Source: an uncultured Clostridia bacterium (GTDB taxonomy: Bacteria; Bacillota; Clostridia; Lachnospirales; Lachnospiraceae). Taken from it: a DNA stretch of 14,678 bases. The DNA is taken from positions 1 to 14,678 of the forward strand of contig CAMJIC010000039.1 in NCBI GenBank assembly GCA_946405675.1. The letters run 5' to 3'. The notes beneath the pieces were generated by a model. The model was not told where the DNA came from. It saw only the letters and a program-made list of their open reading frames with translations, and searched no databases. The position numbers and the translations under genes were made by a program. Positions 6,699 through 13,616 of the stretch are shown one piece after another (the first letter of the stretch is position 1; each line of letters starts with the position of its first letter).

Positions 6699-7604
6699 AT
6701 GAGATTTACCAAGATGCATGGGATCGGAAATGATTACGTCTATGTGAACGGAGCGCTGGAGCGGCCGGAGGATCCTGCGCAGGCTGCGAGGCTTGTGTCG
6801 GACCGTCATTTCGGAATCGGGTCGGATGGCCTGATCCTGATCAATCCGTCTGATCAGGCGGATTTTGAGATGGAGATGTACAATGCGGACGGCTCCCGCG
6901 GAAAGATGTGCGGGAACGGGATCCGGTGCGTAGGGAAATATGTCAGTGACCATCTCCTGACCAAGAAGGATGAGATCACCGTGGAGACCCTTGCAGGGAT
7001 CAAGCGCCTGCAGCTTCATAAGAAGGACGGCAGGGTAGACCTGGTTCGCGTGGACATGGGAGCGCCGATCCTTGCCCCATCTTTGATTCCGGTGGACCTT
7101 GGGAAAGTGCCAGGCGGGATTGCGCTGCAGGAAAGGAAGCCGTGGGGCGGGATCATTCTCGAGGGGCAGATTCCGCTGAAGGAGGCATTCTCCATGAAAG
7201 GAACCTGTGTCTCCATGGGAAATCCCCACTGTGTCGTCCAGGTGGCGGATGTTGCAGGGTTTGATGTCAGCGGGATCGGCCCGCTGTTCGAGCACAATCC
7301 GTTTTTCCCGGAAGGAGTGAATACGGAATTTATCCATGTGGATGACCGGAAGAATGTGACCATGAGAGTCTGGGAGCGGGGAAGCGGCGAGACATGGGCC
7401 TGCGGGACGGGAGCCTGCGCAACAGCGGTTGCCTGCATATTGAACGGACTGACCGACCCCATGGTGACAGTCCATCTTCGCGGCGGTGATCTTCAGATCG
7501 AATGGGATATGGAGAAAAATACAGTATTCATGACAGGGCCTGCCGTGACCGTATTTGAAGGAGAAATCGATCTGGAGGGACTGTGCGTCCCTGCTGCTGA
7601 ATGA
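6699..7604 (+). CDS. dapF: Diaminopimelate epimerase
   Basis: This cytoplasmic, cofactor-independent epimerase converts LL- to meso-diaminopimelate for lysine and peptidoglycan synthesis. It uses a two-cysteine mechanism. C71 lies in MCGNGIRC (70-77) and C235 in ACGTGACA (234-241), and both are intact. The N-terminus MRFTKMHGIGNDYVYVN and HFGIGSDGL (37-45) are typical. The start at 6699 is preferred because TTGGAG ends 6 nt upstream. A TTG at 6687 and an ATG at 6693 lie on or against that ribosome binding site. At 301 residues it is somewhat longer than the usual 270-280, with the extra length near 133-168 before VSMGNPHCVV. Confidence 0.95.
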   Translation: MRFTKMHGIGNDYVYVNGALERPEDPAQAARLVSDRHFGIGSDGLILINPSDQADFEMEMYNADGSRGKMCGNGIRCVGKYVSDHLLTKKDEITVETLAGIKRLQLHKKDGRVDLVRVDMGAPILAPSLIPVDLGKVPGGIALQERKPWGGIILEGQIPLKEAFSMKGTCVSMGNPHCVVQVADVAGFDVSGIGPLFEHNPFFPEGVNTEFIHVDDRKNVTMRVWERGSGETWACGTGACATAVACILNGLTDPMVTVHLRGGDLQIEWDMEKNTVFMTGPAVTVFEGEIDLEGLCVPAAE

Positions 7605-7629
7605 GCCGGATGAAGGGACGCCAGTGTCC

Positions 7630-7687
7630 GGCTGCGGCGACTGACTGCAAGACACGCGTTTGGAGCTGGCAAGGATTGACGCAGCAG
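7630..7687. repeat. Short intergenic hairpin repeat, copy 2
   Basis: GGCTGCGGCGACTGAC (7630-7645) and ACGCAGCAG (7679-7687) match the pair at 708-736, but are separated by 33 nt rather than 4. GCTGCG (7631-7636) can pair with CGCAGC (7680-7685). An overlapping inverted repeat, GCCGGA (7605-7610) with TCCGGC (7627-7632), directly follows the dapF stop but lacks a T-tract. Confidence 0.5.
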
Positions 7688-7759
7688 CTGGTACGAAGGT
7701 GGATTTTTAACACAAAAGAATGAAACGGAACAGCAAGCTGCACCGGATCGGGGGAGAAC

Positions 7760-9094
7760 ATGAAGAGGAAGATACGCACCGCAGCCATTTCCATGACCCT
7801 TGGGATGGCCATGCTGCTTGGCGGATGTACCCGCAGCCAGATTAATTATCAGATCGCTGAGGCAATCGGGACGGACGGAAAATACGAAAACAATGAACCG
7901 GTGGAGACACCGCTGATGGCCGAACAGAGAAAGCTTCTGGAAGAGTCGGAATCGGAGGAGGCTTCCCTGATGGAGGTGCTTCAGGAGGCGGAGCGTTATG
8001 CCAAAGGGTACAACTTTGAGGATGCCATCGCCGTCCTGGACGCGGTTCCCGATTCGATGGCCAGGGATGCACGGCTCCAGGAGGCAAAGGAACGCTACGA
8101 GAAGGGGGATTCCAGCCTGGTGAACTGGACAGGAGACATCCCGCATCTATGCTTCCCGACCCTGATCTATGACACGATGATGGCATTCGATGGAGATGCA
8201 AAGGCTGCCGACTACAATACCACGCTGGTAACCTGCGATGAGTTCAGGGATATCCTCCAGAGCCTTTATGATAAGGGCTATATGCTGATTGACATCCACT
8301 CCATCGCGGCAATGGTCACAGATGAGCGCGGCACCTCGTCCATGGAAGAGCTGAGCCTGAGGCTGCCGGAGGGGAAGAAGCCCATTGTCCTGTCCCAGGA
8401 TAACCTCAATTACAGCACCGTCAAGAACGGGGACGGGATCGCGACAAAGCTTGTGCTGGATGAAGAAGGAGAGGTTAAGGCACAGTACACCGACAGCGAA
8501 GGGCATGATGCCGCGGGAGACTATGACTTCATCCCGATCCTGGACAGCTTTATCGAAGAGCATCCGGATTTCTCCTTTAAGGGAGCCAGAGGAATCGTCT
8601 CCGTATCCGGAAGCGAGGGTGTGTTTGGCTATAAGATCTCATCCGGGGAAGACGCATCCGCCCAGCCATCCTCCTCCCTGTCCCAGGGACAGGACCAGAC
8701 CGTCAAGGACATTGCCGATGCCCTGCGTGCCGACGGATGGAGCATCGCCTGCGCCGGCTGGTCCCACAGCTACATGAATGACATGAGCATGGAAACCTTC
8801 TCAGGGGAGATTGATGACTGGCTCAGGAACGTAGGATCCCTGACCGGACCGTCAGACATTCTGTTCTACCCCTACGGCGCTGAGGTCGAATATCCGGGAG
8901 AAAAGCTGGACTACCTTGTCAACCACGGTTTCTGCTACCTGTGCGGTCTGTGGGGCGACACTGACTTCCGGGAACTCGGCGACACGTACCTGCGCATGAC
9001 CAGGCGATTCATCGACGGCTACACCCTGATCAACGCCCCGGGCTATTTCAGCCAGTTCTTTGATGCGGCGGCGATCCGGGATGATGACCGATGA
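7760..9094 (+). CDS. Lipoprotein with degenerate polysaccharide-deacetylase-like domain
   Basis: This 444-residue protein is predicted to be exported and lipid-anchored. A basic N-terminus and hydrophobic stretch end in the lipobox LLGGC, with C23 the lipidated residue. Residues about 55-118 are Glu-rich and helical and look like one or two short TPR-like repeats. From about 126 to the end the pattern resembles a NodB-type (CE4) barrel, but the motifs are altered. KPIVLSQDNLNY (207-218) sits where a catalytic TFDDG motif is expected, only one His is seen in GWSHSYMND (333-341), and FYPYG (369-373) replaces the R-P-P-Y motif. Deacetylase activity is therefore doubtful and the protein may only bind glycan. 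The start has GGGGGAG (7749-7755) upstream. It stands alone between dapF and the opp operon, with a palindromic repeat directly after its stop. Confidence 0.75.
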   Translation: MKRKIRTAAISMTLGMAMLLGGCTRSQINYQIAEAIGTDGKYENNEPVETPLMAEQRKLLEESESEEASLMEVLQEAERYAKGYNFEDAIAVLDAVPDSMARDARLQEAKERYEKGDSSLVNWTGDIPHLCFPTLIYDTMMAFDGDAKAADYNTTLVTCDEFRDILQSLYDKGYMLIDIHSIAAMVTDERGTSSMEELSLRLPEGKKPIVLSQDNLNYSTVKNGDGIATKLVLDEEGEVKAQYTDSEGHDAAGDYDFIPILDSFIEEHPDFSFKGARGIVSVSGSEGVFGYKISSGEDASAQPSSSLSQGQDQTVKDIADALRADGWSIACAGWSHSYMNDMSMETFSGEIDDWLRNVGSLTGPSDILFYPYGAEVEYPGEKLDYLVNHGFCYLCGLWGDTDFRELGDTYLRMTRRFIDGYTLINAPGYFSQFFDAAAIRDDDR

Positions 9095-9100
9095 GGCTGC

Positions 9101-9146
9101 AGGTTCACTCACAGACCGGCATGCCGGCGGGGGTGTGAAGAATCAC
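9101..9146 (+). repeat. Palindromic intergenic repeat, copy C
   Basis: This copy starts 7 nt after the lipoprotein stop. TTCAC (9104-9108) pairs with GTGAA (9135-9139) around the 12-bp palindrome CCGGCATGCCGG (9117-9128 approximately). CACAGACCGG matches copy D exactly, and GGCGGGGGTGTGA matches copy A exactly. It could act as a transcript-end hairpin for the upstream gene, though no T-tract follows. Confidence 0.65.
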
Positions 9147-9174
9147 AGTTTGTATGTAATGGCGTGATATCAAG

Positions 9175-9203
9175 TTGACGCGTGAAAGTGAAAAAGTTAT
9201 AAT
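9175..9203 (+). promoter_or_regulatory. Sigma-A-type promoter for oppBCDF
   Basis: TTGACG (9175-9180) and a perfect TATAAT (9198-9203) are separated by 17 bp. The start would be near 9210, giving a leader of about 78 nt before oppB. The sequence AATCACAGTTTGTA lies at 9141-9154, about 20 bp upstream of the -35 box, and recurs at the oppA promoter. Confidence 0.88.
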
Positions 9204-9287
9204 AGCTTCATTGTCTGAAGAATGGATGTTCACACATATCAGGCAGATACACTCATTTATAAACCAAGCAGCTAGAAGGAGCAGGAT

Positions 9288-10199
9288 ATGGCGAAATACA
9301 TATTCAAAAGAGTCCTTCTTGCGATCGCCACGATCTTTATCGTATGTTTCATCACATTTTTCACGATGAACGCGATACCGGGCGGGCCGTTCGCGGGGGA
9401 GAAGGCAAAGTCACCTGAGGTGCAGGCAGCGCTGGAGAAGCGGTTTAATCTGGATAAGCCGGTAGGACAGCAGTTCCTGATCTATATGGGAAATCTTCTG
9501 CATGGAGATTTCGGCGTCAGCGCAAAGACCGGGCGTGAAATTTCGGACACGATCGGCTCCAAGTTCGCTGTATCGGCCAAGCTGGGCGTCCTGGCTGTCC
9601 TGCTTGCGGTCGCGCTGGGCGTCGTGTTCGGCAGCATCGCGGCACTGCAGAGGAACCGGTGGCCTGACCGCCTGATCATTTTCCTGTCCACGCTGTTCAC
9701 GTCGCTCCCAAGCTTTGTGCTCGGCTCATTCCTTCTGGTCATCTTTTCCGTAAGGCTTGGCCTGGTACAGGCATGGAGCCCGGATCACCAGAACCTGGTT
9801 CTGCCGGTCATCTCTCTGGCGATGTACCCGGCAGCCTATATCACCAGGCTGACCAAGACCTCCATGCTGGACGTCATGGGGCAGGACTATGTCCGCACAG
9901 CGCGCGCCAAGGGCGTTGCCCAGTGGAAGGTTCTGTTTGTGCATACCCTGAGGAATGCGCTGATCCCTGTCGTCACCTATCTTGGCCCGATGATCGCGTC
10001 GGTCCTGACAGGTTCCCTGGTCGTGGAGCAGATCTTTACCATCGGCGGACTGGGCGCGGAATTTGTACAGAGCATCACGAACCGTGACTACCCGATGATC
10101 ATGGGTGTCACGATCTTTCTGGCGGTCTTCATGGTCACGATGAACCTTTTGACGGACATCGTCTACAAGGTGATCGATCCGCGTATCAATCTGGGTTAA
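9288..10199 (+). CDS. oppB: Oligopeptide/dipeptide ABC transporter permease, OppB-like
   Basis: This 303-residue inner-membrane subunit forms half of the translocation channel. The N-terminal helix (about 5-29) precedes the conserved NAIPGGPF (28-35) and an extracytoplasmic region with RFNLDKPVGQQF (52-63) and GDFGVS (73-78). The membrane core spans about 97-290. The cytoplasmic EAA loop that docks on the ATPases is at about 199-228, with ARAKGVAQWKVLFVHTLRNA. AAGGAG (9276-9281) lies 6 nt before the ATG. It is the first gene of the operon; oppC follows after 13 nt. The family covers di-, oligopeptide and some nickel transporters. Substrate is inferred from the whole cluster, so the Opp/Dpp distinction is uncertain. 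Confidence 0.93.
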   Translation: MAKYIFKRVLLAIATIFIVCFITFFTMNAIPGGPFAGEKAKSPEVQAALEKRFNLDKPVGQQFLIYMGNLLHGDFGVSAKTGREISDTIGSKFAVSAKLGVLAVLLAVALGVVFGSIAALQRNRWPDRLIIFLSTLFTSLPSFVLGSFLLVIFSVRLGLVQAWSPDHQNLVLPVISLAMYPAAYITRLTKTSMLDVMGQDYVRTARAKGVAQWKVLFVHTLRNALIPVVTYLGPMIASVLTGSLVVEQIFTIGGLGAEFVQSITNRDYPMIMGVTIFLAVFMVTMNLLTDIVYKVIDPRINLG

Positions 10200-10212
10200 G
10201 GAGGGGAGCGAA

Positions 10213-11295
10213 ATGGCAAAAGAAGCTTACGATGTCAACAAGATGCCGAAGAAGAATCCGCTCTCTTTGCAGATCGATCTTCAGAAATTTGAGAAAGCAA
10301 CAGATGAGGAGAAGCATCAGGCGGAGGTCATGAGCGAATCCACATCCTTCTTCCGCGACGGAATGCGGAAGCTGAGGCGGAATCCCCTCGCCATGTTCAG
10401 TATCGTTGTGCTGATCCTGATCATCCTCATGATTACGATCGTCCCGATCGTCGTGCCCTACAGCTATTCCGATATCATTACGGTGAACGGGAAGCGCGAT
10501 AAGAGCGCGACCAACATGGCTCCGTTTACCTATTCCAAGCTGGAGCAGCAGTACATTGACGAAGGCGGGAAGGTATTCCCGCACATCATGGGAACAGATG
10601 AGCTTGGCCGCGACTACTTTGTCCGCGTGGCCTACGGAACAAGGATCTCCCTGCTGGTGGGCGTGTTTGCCAGTGCGATTGTCCTGATCATCGGCGTTCT
10701 GTACGGATCGATCGCCGGATATTTCGGCGGGAAGGTCGACCTGATCATGATGCGGATCGTCGATGTCATATACTCCCTGCCGGATCTTCTGATGATCATC
10801 CTTCTGTCCGTCGTCCTCAATGAGGTGCTGAAGTTTAACGGAAACGGGATCCTGGCAAGACTGGGTACGAACATGATCTCCCTGTTCATTGTCTTCGGGC
10901 TTCTGTACTGGGTCGGCATGGCCAGGCTGGTCAGGGGACAGATCCTGACCATCAAGCAGAATGAATATGTCCTGGCAGCCAAGGTGAGCGGCGCGAAGAG
11001 CAGCCGCATCATCCGCCGCCATATTCTGCCGAACTGCATCAGCGTCATCATCATTTCCGCTGCGCTGCAGATTCCGTCGGCAATCTTCACGGAATCCTTC
11101 CTGAGCTTTATTTCACTGGGTGTCAAGGCTCCCATGCCTTCCCTGGGTTCTTTGGCAAGCGCGGCCAGAAGCGGCATCACGACATACACATATAAGCTGG
11201 TCTTCCCGGCGCTCATGATCGGCCTGATTACCCTGGCATTCAATCTGCTGGGCGATGGCCTGAGAGACGCGTTTGACCCGAAGCTGAGGAGGTAA
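10213..11295 (+). CDS. oppC: Oligopeptide/dipeptide ABC transporter permease, OppC-like
   Basis: This 360-residue partner permease has a charged cytoplasmic N-terminal extension (about 1-58) that includes a FFRDGMRKLRRNPLAMFS pattern (46-63), followed by a first membrane helix (about 60-83). An external loop of about 50 residues leads to the conserved HIMGTDELGRDYFVRVAYG (124-142). Further helices span about 144-345. The EAA loop is at about 249-275 (EYVLAAKVSGAKSSRIIRRH). Length and motifs are normal for OppC/DppC. GGAGGGG (10200-10206) precedes the start. It lies 13 nt after oppB and 5 nt before oppD, a tight operon arrangement. Confidence 0.93.
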   Translation: MAKEAYDVNKMPKKNPLSLQIDLQKFEKATDEEKHQAEVMSESTSFFRDGMRKLRRNPLAMFSIVVLILIILMITIVPIVVPYSYSDIITVNGKRDKSATNMAPFTYSKLEQQYIDEGGKVFPHIMGTDELGRDYFVRVAYGTRISLLVGVFASAIVLIIGVLYGSIAGYFGGKVDLIMMRIVDVIYSLPDLLMIILLSVVLNEVLKFNGNGILARLGTNMISLFIVFGLLYWVGMARLVRGQILTIKQNEYVLAAKVSGAKSSRIIRRHILPNCISVIIISAALQIPSAIFTESFLSFISLGVKAPMPSLGSLASAARSGITTYTYKLVFPALMIGLITLAFNLLGDGLRDAFDPKLRR

Positions 11296-11300
11296 GAGAG

Positions 11301-12326
11301 ATGGCTGAAGAAAAAAACATTCTGTCCGTAGTCGACCTCCACACGACCTTCGCCACCGACAAGGGAGAGGTGATGGCGGTCAACGGAGTTTCCTTTAACC
11401 TGGCCGCAGGCAAGATCCTTGGGATCGTCGGCGAATCAGGCTCCGGCAAATCAGTCAGCGCATATTCGATCATGCAGATCCTGGAAAAGAACGGGTCCAT
11501 CAAGTCCGGGCAGATCCTCTACAAGGGTGAGGATATCACAAAGTGGCCGGAGAGCAGGATGCGCGATTTCCGCGGGAAGTGCTGCTCGATCATTTTCCAG
11601 GATCCGATGACCAGCCTGAATCCGGTCTTTACCATCGGATTCCAGCTGAAGGAGGCAATCAAGCTTCACACGAACCGCACGGGCAAGGAGGTTGAAAAAC
11701 GTGCCATTGAGATGCTGGAGCTGGTCGGGGTCAATGAGCCGGAGAAGCGGATCCATCAATATCCCTTTGAGTTCTCCGGCGGCATGCGTCAGAGAGTCAT
11801 GATCGCGATGGCCCTTGCCTGCGAGCCGGATATCCTGATCGCGGATGAACCCACCACTGCGCTGGATGTGACGATCCAGGCACAGATCCTCGAGCTGATG
11901 AAGGATCTGCAGAAGAAGCTTGGCATGGCGATCATCATGGTCACCCATGACCTGGGCGTGATCGCGCAGATGGCGGATGAGATCATCGTCATGTACGGCG
12001 GGCGGGTCTGTGAGCGGGGAACCGCGGAGGATATTTTCTACCGCCCCTGCCATGAGTATACAAAGGGACTGCTCCGCTCGATCCCGAATATCGATTCGAT
12101 GGGGAAACGACTGGAGCCGATCTCCGGAACACCGATCAACCTGCTGAACATGCCAAAGGGCTGTGCATTCTGTCCCCGCTGTGACGCGGCAATGAAGATC
12201 TGCCTGGAACAGCAGCCGCCCGAAACCAGGACGGTGGACGGACATCTGGCTTCCTGCTGGAAGGCGATCCAGGCAGAGATCGAGGCTGGTATGATCCATG
12301 TCGAGGCACCGGGATCCGGGACATGA
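11301..12326 (+). CDS. oppD: Oligopeptide/dipeptide ABC transporter ATP-binding protein, OppD-like
   Basis: This 341-residue cytoplasmic ATPase powers import together with OppF. It has Walker A GESGSGKS (44-51), Q-loop FQDP (99-102), signature FSGGMRQR (158-165), Walker B ILIADEP (178-184) and H-loop THD (215-217). The C-terminal oligopeptide-transporter extension carries Cys residues C288, C291, C294, C301 and C319. In the OppD/DppD family cysteines here can hold an iron-sulfur cluster, and the pattern is compatible with that. The CAFCPRC run has one more cysteine than the commonest form. The ribosome binding site GAGGAGG overlaps the end of oppC. The stop is 16 nt before oppF. Confidence 0.94.
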   Translation: MAEEKNILSVVDLHTTFATDKGEVMAVNGVSFNLAAGKILGIVGESGSGKSVSAYSIMQILEKNGSIKSGQILYKGEDITKWPESRMRDFRGKCCSIIFQDPMTSLNPVFTIGFQLKEAIKLHTNRTGKEVEKRAIEMLELVGVNEPEKRIHQYPFEFSGGMRQRVMIAMALACEPDILIADEPTTALDVTIQAQILELMKDLQKKLGMAIIMVTHDLGVIAQMADEIIVMYGGRVCERGTAEDIFYRPCHEYTKGLLRSIPNIDSMGKRLEPISGTPINLLNMPKGCAFCPRCDAAMKICLEQQPPETRTVDGHLASCWKAIQAEIEAGMIHVEAPGSGT

Positions 12327-12342
12327 CGGGAGGACAGAACAT

Positions 12343-13323
12343 ATGAATATGAACTATAAGCCAAACCCGGAAAACCTGGTTGAGGTAAATGACCTGAAGA
12401 TGTATTTCCCGATCAAGACGGGACTGTTTTCCACGACGCCGCTGAAGGCGGTGGACGGCGTGACCTTCGCGATCAAGCCGGGGGAGACCCTTGGGCTTGT
12501 GGGAGAGTCCGGCTGTGGGAAGACGACGGTTGGCCGGGCGTTGATCCGGCTGTATAAACCAACGGACGGGGATGTATTTTTTGACGGAAAGAGAGTGGAT
12601 GACAAGTCTATCCTTGGCCTGCGCAAGGACATGCAGATGGTATTCCAGGATCCCTATTCTTCCCTGAATCCGCGAATGACGGTAGAAGATATTATAGGGG
12701 AGCCCTTGGATGTCCATCATCTTTACACGAGCAAGGCGGACCGGAGGGAACAGATCCTGCATCTGATGGAGCTGGTCGGTCTGAACGCGGAGCATGCGAC
12801 ACGCTATGCCCATGAGTTTTCCGGCGGGCAGCGGCAGAGGATCGGGATCGCGCGTGCGCTTGCGACCAATCCCCGCTTCATCGTCTGTGATGAGGCGGTA
12901 TCGGCGCTGGATGTATCGATCCAGGCTCAGGTCATCAATATGTTTGAGGATCTGCAGAAGAAGCTTGGCGTTGCGTACCTGTTCATTGCCCATGACCTTC
13001 TGGTGGTGCATCATATTTCCAAGCGGATCGCGGTCATGTACCTGGGAAAGATGGTGGAGACAGCGGATGCGGACGAACTGAATTCCAATCCGATGCATCC
13101 ATATACCACGTCCCTTCTGAGCGCGGTTCCGTACCCGGATCCGAAGATTGCCAAGTCCAGCAAGCGGATCATTCTGGAGGGCGATGTGCCAAGCCCCCTG
13201 CATATGCCAAGCGGCTGCCCGTTCCGGACCAGATGCAAGTACGCGACAGAGCAGTGCGCCCAGGAGATGCCGAAGCTCACAGACCGGGGAAATGGGCATA
13301 TGGTTGCGTGCTGGAATAAGTGA
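12343..13323 (+). CDS. oppF: Oligopeptide/dipeptide ABC transporter ATP-binding protein, OppF-like
   Basis: This 326-residue ATPase pairs with OppD. It has Walker A GESGCGKT (54-61), Q-loop FQDPYSSLNP (101-110), signature FSGGQRQR (159-166), Walker B FIVCDEA (179-185) and H-loop IAHD (215-218). The linker LKAVDGVTFAIKPGE (34-48) is typical of OppF/DppF. The C-terminal extension has GCPFRTRC (291-298), C305 and C323. The start at 12343 is chosen because GGGAGG (12328-12333) lies 9 nt upstream. An in-frame ATG at 12298 lies within oppD and adds 15 unrelated residues. It ends the BCDF block; a 293-bp gap with a likely promoter separates it from the binding-protein gene. Confidence 0.93.
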   Translation: MNMNYKPNPENLVEVNDLKMYFPIKTGLFSTTPLKAVDGVTFAIKPGETLGLVGESGCGKTTVGRALIRLYKPTDGDVFFDGKRVDDKSILGLRKDMQMVFQDPYSSLNPRMTVEDIIGEPLDVHHLYTSKADRREQILHLMELVGLNAEHATRYAHEFSGGQRQRIGIARALATNPRFIVCDEAVSALDVSIQAQVINMFEDLQKKLGVAYLFIAHDLLVVHHISKRIAVMYLGKMVETADADELNSNPMHPYTTSLLSAVPYPDPKIAKSSKRIILEGDVPSPLHMPSGCPFRTRCKYATEQCAQEMPKLTDRGNGHMVACWNK

Positions 13324-13362
13324 TTTGTTTTATTTTCGTTTTCATACGCATCCAGAAGCAGA

Positions 13363-13448
13363 GGTAACAAGTTGCACCCACAGACCGGTCCGCTGGCAGG
13401 GGTATGACTTGTAACAGGCAAGGGCTTCAGATTGTCCTGAACAGTTAC
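13363..13448 (+). repeat. Palindromic intergenic repeat, copy D (most complete)
   Basis: The left arm, from GTAACAAGTTGCACCC (13364), and the right arm, GGGGTATGACTTGTAAC (about 13399-13415), pair over about 16 positions with few mismatches and some G-U pairs. They flank the core palindrome GACCGGTC. The element continues to GAACAGTTAC (13439-13448), which is found inverted in copy B. It lies between oppF and the oppA promoter and could modulate read-through or stabilise the end of the oppBCDF transcript. Confidence 0.72.
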
Positions 13449-13454
13449 ATTTGC

Positions 13455-13483
13455 TTCTCATTTCACGGGCGATGTAGTATAAT
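13455..13483 (+). promoter_or_regulatory. Probable promoter for the oppA-like gene
   Basis: A perfect TATAAT (13478-13483) has a weaker -35 candidate, TTCTCA (13455-13460), at 17 bp. Initiation near 13490 would leave a leader of about 127 nt. It allows the binding protein to be expressed independently of, and more strongly than, the membrane complex, as is usual in such systems. Confidence 0.6.
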
Positions 13484-13529
13484 CACAGTTTGTACGGACA
13501 TGTCAGCTCTGTAATCGTCGGGGCATGGC

Positions 13530-13547
13530 ATCCTGCAGCCGCAGGAT
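13530..13547 (+). other. Hairpin in the oppA-like leader
   Basis: ATCCTGC (13530-13536) and GCAGGAT (13541-13547) form a perfect 7-bp stem with a 4-nt loop, about 40 nt into the predicted transcript and 70 nt before the start codon. It may protect the mRNA 5' end. It is not an intrinsic terminator. Confidence 0.5.
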
Positions 13548-13616
13548 ACGGGATGGAATTCCGTAATTGCGGGGAATAGCTTTACAGTTTGTATTATTTA
13601 TAAGGAGGAGGAAAGT

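Noticed and set aside
5790..7655. A 621-codon open frame on the - strand opposite the methyltransferase and dapF
   Set aside because: It lies antisense to two well-supported genes with conserved motifs. Its translation has no recognisable domain and is rich in His, Pro, Arg and Leu, as expected of a GC-rich shadow frame.
7676..7710. TTGACG at 7676 as a promoter for the lipoprotein gene
   Set aside because: No -10-like hexamer is found at 16-18 bp, so it was not listed.
12136..13299. A 387-codon open frame on the - strand opposite oppF
   Set aside because: It is antisense to an ATPase gene with all ABC motifs intact. It has no ribosome binding site and no domain features.
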